Positions 59,476-64,000 of a stretch of DNA of 64,000 nucleotides are shown here, piece by piece. The DNA is taken from positions 288,868,966 to 288,932,965 of the forward strand of contig CM057009.1 in NCBI GenBank assembly GCA_029891345.1, written 5' to 3'. Every line of letters begins with the position of its first letter. Positions within the stretch are counted from its first letter, which is position 1. A model generated the notes under the pieces. The model searched no databases and had not been told where the DNA came from. It was given only the letters and a program-made list of their open reading frames with translations. The DNA comes from Dryococelus australis (lineage: Eukaryota > Arthropoda > Insecta > Phasmatodea > Phasmatidae). Made by a program: the position numbers and the translations under genes.

Positions 59476-59589
59476 ATTGTAACAATTGAATAAAATGCAA
59501 ATTTTTTTTAATCTTAAAAATTAAGATAGACTTGTTTTTTCAACAATCTGTCAATATATTACTATTTTTCCACCAATCTTTGAATCTTT

Positions 59590-59850
59590 CCAATTATCTA
59601 TAGCAATCCGCACACCAATAGACACCAATCCAAACCAATCCACATAGCAATCACACCAATCCACACATAAATCCACATCAATACACACCATCCCACATGC
59701 CAATCCACACCACTCCACACACCAATCCACACACATCCATACACCAAGCCACACACCAATCCACACACATCCATACACCAAGCCACACACCAATCCACAC
59801 CTATGTACACACCAACCCACACCAATCCACGTACCAATCCACACACCAAA
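59590..59850 (-). repeat. CCAATCCACACA-type minisatellite
   Basis: About 20 imperfect copies of a 10-14 bp unit (ACACACCAATCC, ACATCCATACACCAAGCC). The long frames on the minus strand encode only the repeat (WIGVW-like). Confidence 0.88.
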
Positions 59851-59905
59851 ATGTCAATCTTTAAATATTTCAATAAATCTTTCGCAATATTGCCATCAAT
59901 CTCTA

Positions 59906-59935
59906 GCAATTTATGGGCATGTCTTCTGCCTCTAT

Positions 59936-60027
<92 letters not shown>

Positions 60028-60053
60028 ATAGAGGCAGAAAACTTGTAAATTGC
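59906..60053. repeat. Inverted repeat around a long (TA)n
   Basis: Left arm GCAATTTATGG..TTCTGCCTCTATCCATA (59906-59940) and right arm TATGGATAGAGGCAGAA..GTAAATTGC (60023-60053) are inverted. The inner 18 bp pair perfectly and about 41 TA units lie between. Confidence 0.88.
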
Positions 60054-61360
60054 CACAGAATTAATGTTTGTGTATGCAATCAACTGTCGATGCATTTTTA
60101 TACTGAAGTCTTAATTTTAATTCTATATGCAAATCTTTACGTTTGGAGGCAGGTGCTCACAGCAGCACTTTAGAGTTGTGACGGATAAAAGGATACGACA
60201 GACAAAAATAAAACAAATAGTTTTATTATAATAATATATAATTATTTTGTAATTACAATTTTAAAAGAAAACATTTCCTCACATCATCTGGTATAATTAT
60301 GGAAATACCCTCTTCCATGTTCGAGTAATTCCCGGCTGTTAACATACATTAATGAAAATATTGATGATCATATTGAGAATTCTATCTTCAGTTGAAACCT
60401 CGACGCCTGAACGACGAGCCCATTATGTTACGGTTGCATCGTCACATGATTACTTGCTGTGGAAGTCTGGTAACTTTTCGAATAAATTTAATATGCCTGT
60501 TTTTTTTTTATTCGTGTGCCGTTCTTTGAAATTTGGGTATTATGATATGTGCCGGCCATCTTTAATTTATGCTATTGGTTATATATGTTAAAATTTCATA
60601 TAAACATACATAACTTATTAATTTCAGTACTTTTAAATTAATTTTAGCAATTTTTATAGACTTTGATGTAATATTGAGAGTGGCCGTCTAATTCCAGTCT
60701 TGAGTTATTTAGCGTATGTCGAGCGGGGATTTGGAACACATATGGCATGGGGTAGAGGTTGCCGGGTCGCGGATACAGTAAGTTATCGCCAAGCCGTCCT
60801 ATGAGGAACTTGTTACTGGGAAGTGGTAAGTGCGATTCGTGCCTGGCCGATATTATAAGTTTTCATTTTCTAGCAGCAGTATATGGTGGCGGGTATATTC
60901 TGCTCGCGGATTATCCACAGTTTTTTTTTTTAACAAACCTTTAAAAAGAACCCCTTATATGACATGCGTGGTTGTTTACTTACCATGCCATATTTCACAG
61001 TCGTTTCATACCTAAATTAAGCCAACTGAACAGATTAAAAAAAAAAAACTTTGATTTAAATTTCATTTACTCATAATAGTATTTTATTATAATAAATGTC
61101 AATAAAAACCGGAAGATAGTAGGTTTGACGGAAATGCCTTGTGAGAAATAGTAATTACATACAATATTATTACACTGAGTGCGCAAGAATGCGGATTGTT
61201 GTCCTATTGTTTGAAAGACGCAGAGAAAAATCTTGAAAGTAGAACTTTATAGCAGGGCTTCAGAAAAGTTCGTAATAACCGGGAATGAATTTTACTGTTT
61301 CTGATTTGAGACTTTACGGCGACGACGACAGGCGAAGTGAACTTTGGTGCTGTTCCTGGG
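60054..61360. other. No gene recognised
   Basis: AT-rich. A GC-richer patch at 60715-60900 shows no motif. Confidence 0.35.
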
Positions 61361-61622
61361 CGAGCCGCGAGTGATGAGATTTGGGCGGCTCAAAAATCGA
61401 GTTCTTGAGAGCCGACGAGGGTGAAGTGAGGTGAGTACGGACCAGCACTGGAATGCAAGGGCAGGGGAAAGTAGAGAACCCTGAGAATGCCCGCCGACCA
61501 GCGGCCTCGCCCGGCACGTTTTTCCACTTAGGGAAATCCTGGGGCGACCCCTTCGGGAATCGAACCCGGTTCGCTTCGGCTGGGATTCGAGTAGTCTAAT
61601 CACTGCACGACCGCGGCGCCCA
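61361..61622 (-). mobile_element. tRNA-derived SINE (family 1), reverse copy
   Basis: Minus-strand head GGCGCCGCGGTCGTGCAGTG, B box GGGTTCGATTCCC and the tail TCAAGAACTCGATTTTTGAG then CCGCCCAAATC. Open frames across it are by-products. Confidence 0.85.
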
Positions 61623-64000
61623 GCAGTGAGTGTGACAGGCTGGTAGCAGCACTGCGCGGAGGCAACGCATCAATGTCGGTGGGGGGATGTATTTGGAGAC
61701 AACGCCATGTGTCTTATCCCTACGCGTTCATCAGTTTTACATGTACTGCTACAACGCCTCTACACTCACACCCGCGATAATCCAGGGCGTTACCTTACGT
61801 TGTGTGTGCGTAGTCTAAGTAGTATTGATGCAGTTCAGTACATCGCATATCCAGGGGCAATATTAATTGTAGCAATCTCAAGCCGCAACTATTTGCTTCG
61901 ATTAATTTTTTACTAAAAATATTAAATGTATTATATATATGTTGCAGTCAAATATAATTGATTAAATATGCAACTTTCTTATTGTTTGATCTAATGTCAG
62001 TAGGGATCTAAATGTCTAAATGTGCCGATCAAGAATTATGAAAAAAGAGGAAAGGGGTGGGGGGGTGGGGGGCAGGTGACGTAAATATTAATTGATGTTT
62101 TGAAGAATTGGGCACTTTTGACCTCCTCTAGCCAGTATGTTTTGTAGGTTTAGTGATTTGCTGCATAAATAATTCATGAGACAAAAAATTGAAATTTTGA
62201 GATGAGAAATGCCACCGCTTCGATAAAATGTTTGCTTCTACGGAATTATTGAATGCAGCAGTCATCAGTAAAGTGAAATTTTATGATCTATTTGAAACTG
62301 CTTCCATGTAATTTATTTATGACAAAATGTGTGTTATATTATATATCTAATACGTATGTGTACGGAAATGTATCAAGTGATTAAACGAAAATCTTATTGA
62401 GATTTCTTTACTTGATAAATATCTGTGTAATAATAGGTATTTAAATTATTATGGTTGAGGTATTTATAAATATACAAAAGATAAAATCATTTTGTTAGAT
62501 TAACATATTTCTTTAGGTTATATTTATTTAATGCAATGTTTGTGTGCTTTTGAAAAAAAAAAATTTTCTTATGTTTTAAGTTACCGGTTTAGATTTTTTG
62601 AGGATCAAAAGATTATGATGCATTTCTCGTTGTTATAATTTTAATTGTTATTTTTTGCAGAGCAACTTATAGCCACTGCTTATATACTTCTTCTATTTGG
62701 AAAGGTGATTTACTTCTGTCTGATGGATTATATGAATATCTAGAGCGCAACCTAGTAGAAGGTATCATTTAATTTCGTATTTAAATATAAGATAAGTAAA
62801 TATAACCAGAGCTGAAGAAAGAGATATCTGTCTAATTTAAAAGAAACTTTATTAAACTAAAAGTTAATTACAATGGTGTTGATATGACCAAACCATATCA
62901 GAAGTTCATAGTCACATGCTAGTTATAAGGGTGACGTGCGGATTCTGAGAGCATGTTTTACTTTAAAAAGCCTGAAACTTTGCTGACATGTAAAACAAGT
63001 TGAAACTGAAAAATTCTACACTGGAAATTATGTATCAATGAAGAGAAAAGTAAAACCAGTCTACGCTAAAATGATTGACGATACGAATCTGAGTATAAAG
63101 TTGTTAATGAATTGAAGAACAGTATAAGAAGGAGGTGTGAGATAAGATAATATTCATGAAGTTGCAATTGTAAAATAAAAGTATGAGAAGAAAATAAAAA
63201 CAAATTTAGAATTGTTCATAAGTTATAAAAACAAAATTTACAAACGACTACAAAAAAAAAACCTATTCAAGGGCCACAAAAATATAAACTGTTTGCTATA
63301 TATAATGAAAAACTTTGGAAAAAATCTGCAGTGACAAACTGCATGAAAGGGAATGTACAGGGTCCGCAAAAATATAAATGATTAGAATTCGAGATACAAA
63401 ATTTTCCGTTATAGAAATAATAGTGAATATAAATCGTAATACCAAAATAAATGTAAAATTATATTATTACCAAGATACAACTTGTTACACGTATCATATT
63501 GGGAGTAATTTGAACTGGATATATTAGATGTTCTGTATAGCAAACCACATAGACAGGTTGCGATAAGTGTCAACATAAATGGTCTTCCACTTGGAATACG
63601 TTGAGTGTGTCGTCTATATTATGAAAATATCAGGATTATTCACGAAACTACTGACAAATCGTCAACCATAGTTTTCTTAACTTATAGTAATTTTTCCAGT
63701 TAATAAATAAGAGTGATGGCATATCCGACATTGCAAGTTGCCTACCAGAAACTTGTCAAGCTGTTCCACGTTCTAATGCATGCATATTTATACGAGTTTT
63801 TTTGCCCTGCCATGAATTACTGCTAACTGGTGTCAGTATACATATGCAACTACACGAAAATCATGATGCCAATGCCATTATGAATTATATACATTAGCAT
63901 TTACTTCAACATACTAACCTATGCAGCAGCTAACAGACGACTGATAAACTGGCAATTGTTCTGTATTTGACGTGCAGCCAATAAAAAACCTGCCACCATG
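61623..64000. other. No gene recognised (right edge)
   Basis: AT-rich. A G-rich run lies at about 62058-62073. GGGCCACAAAAATATAAA and GGGTCCGCAAAAATATAAA occur about 87 bp apart (63270 and 63360). No frame longer than 70 codons and no motif. Confidence 0.4.

Noticed and set aside
59551-60095. Trp/Val/Cys-rich minus-strand ORFs of 97 and 165 codons
   Set aside because: They are translations of the CCAATCCACACA minisatellite and the (TA)n hairpin.

Overview
The window looks like nuclear DNA from a repeat-rich, AT-rich arthropod genome, most likely an insect. There are no operons, Shine-Dalgarno starts, CRISPR arrays or dense long reading frames. What can be recognised is a typical animal/insect transposon load: a 5'-truncated LINE, a hAT-like element of the DUF4371 type, pogo/Tigger-like, IS630-like (DDE_3) and Tc1-like transposase remnants, two tRNA-derived SINE families, several MITE families with terminal inverted repeats, and many micro- and minisatellites. 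I cannot name the species from sequence alone.

Layout. 1-5 kb: nested interspersed repeats, a TA-flanked MITE and a reverse SINE. 5.4-7.3 kb: a Cys/His-rich minus-strand coding fragment, a CCAAT/CRE-like stretch, a 110-bp minisatellite and a TATA-led short ORF. 7.3-15 kb: mostly anonymous, with one textbook MITE (9-bp target duplication). 15.4 kb: a perfect heat-shock element next to a TATA box. 16.3 kb: a MITE. 17.4 kb: one GC-rich minus-strand exon with clean splice sites, the best candidate for ordinary host coding sequence. 20.9-21.8 kb: five copies of a 147-bp tandem repeat joined to a MITE end. 23.2-24.3 kb: LINE remnant. 26.9-29.4 kb: hAT-like element, abutted by another MITE. 30.3-34.6 kb: direct, inverted and tandem repeats, including an exact 60-bp duplication of a tRNA-like sequence. 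36-47.3 kb: a degenerate tandem array of at least four related units. 47.8-50.6 kb: SINEs around a 288-bp tandem array. 52-53.5 kb: IS630-like remnant. 55.5-57.5 kb: pogo-like remnant. 58.8-59.5 kb: six copies of a roughly 115-bp repeat carrying TGACCTTGA elements. 59.6-60.05 kb: a minisatellite and a long (TA)n hairpin. The rest to 64 kb is a SINE and AT-rich sequence without recognised genes.

How it fits together. There is no pathway in this window. The nearest thing to an undescribed unit is the 36-47 kb array. Its units repeat in the order TATA/initiator segment, short ATG segment ending in a splice-donor sequence, downstream ORF block, Tc1-like remnant (two units), then spacer. Two of the four core-promoter copies keep the same TATA-to-initiator distance. 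The array is well supported by internal alignment; whether it is or was a small gene family is inference. All transposase reading frames seen here are broken.
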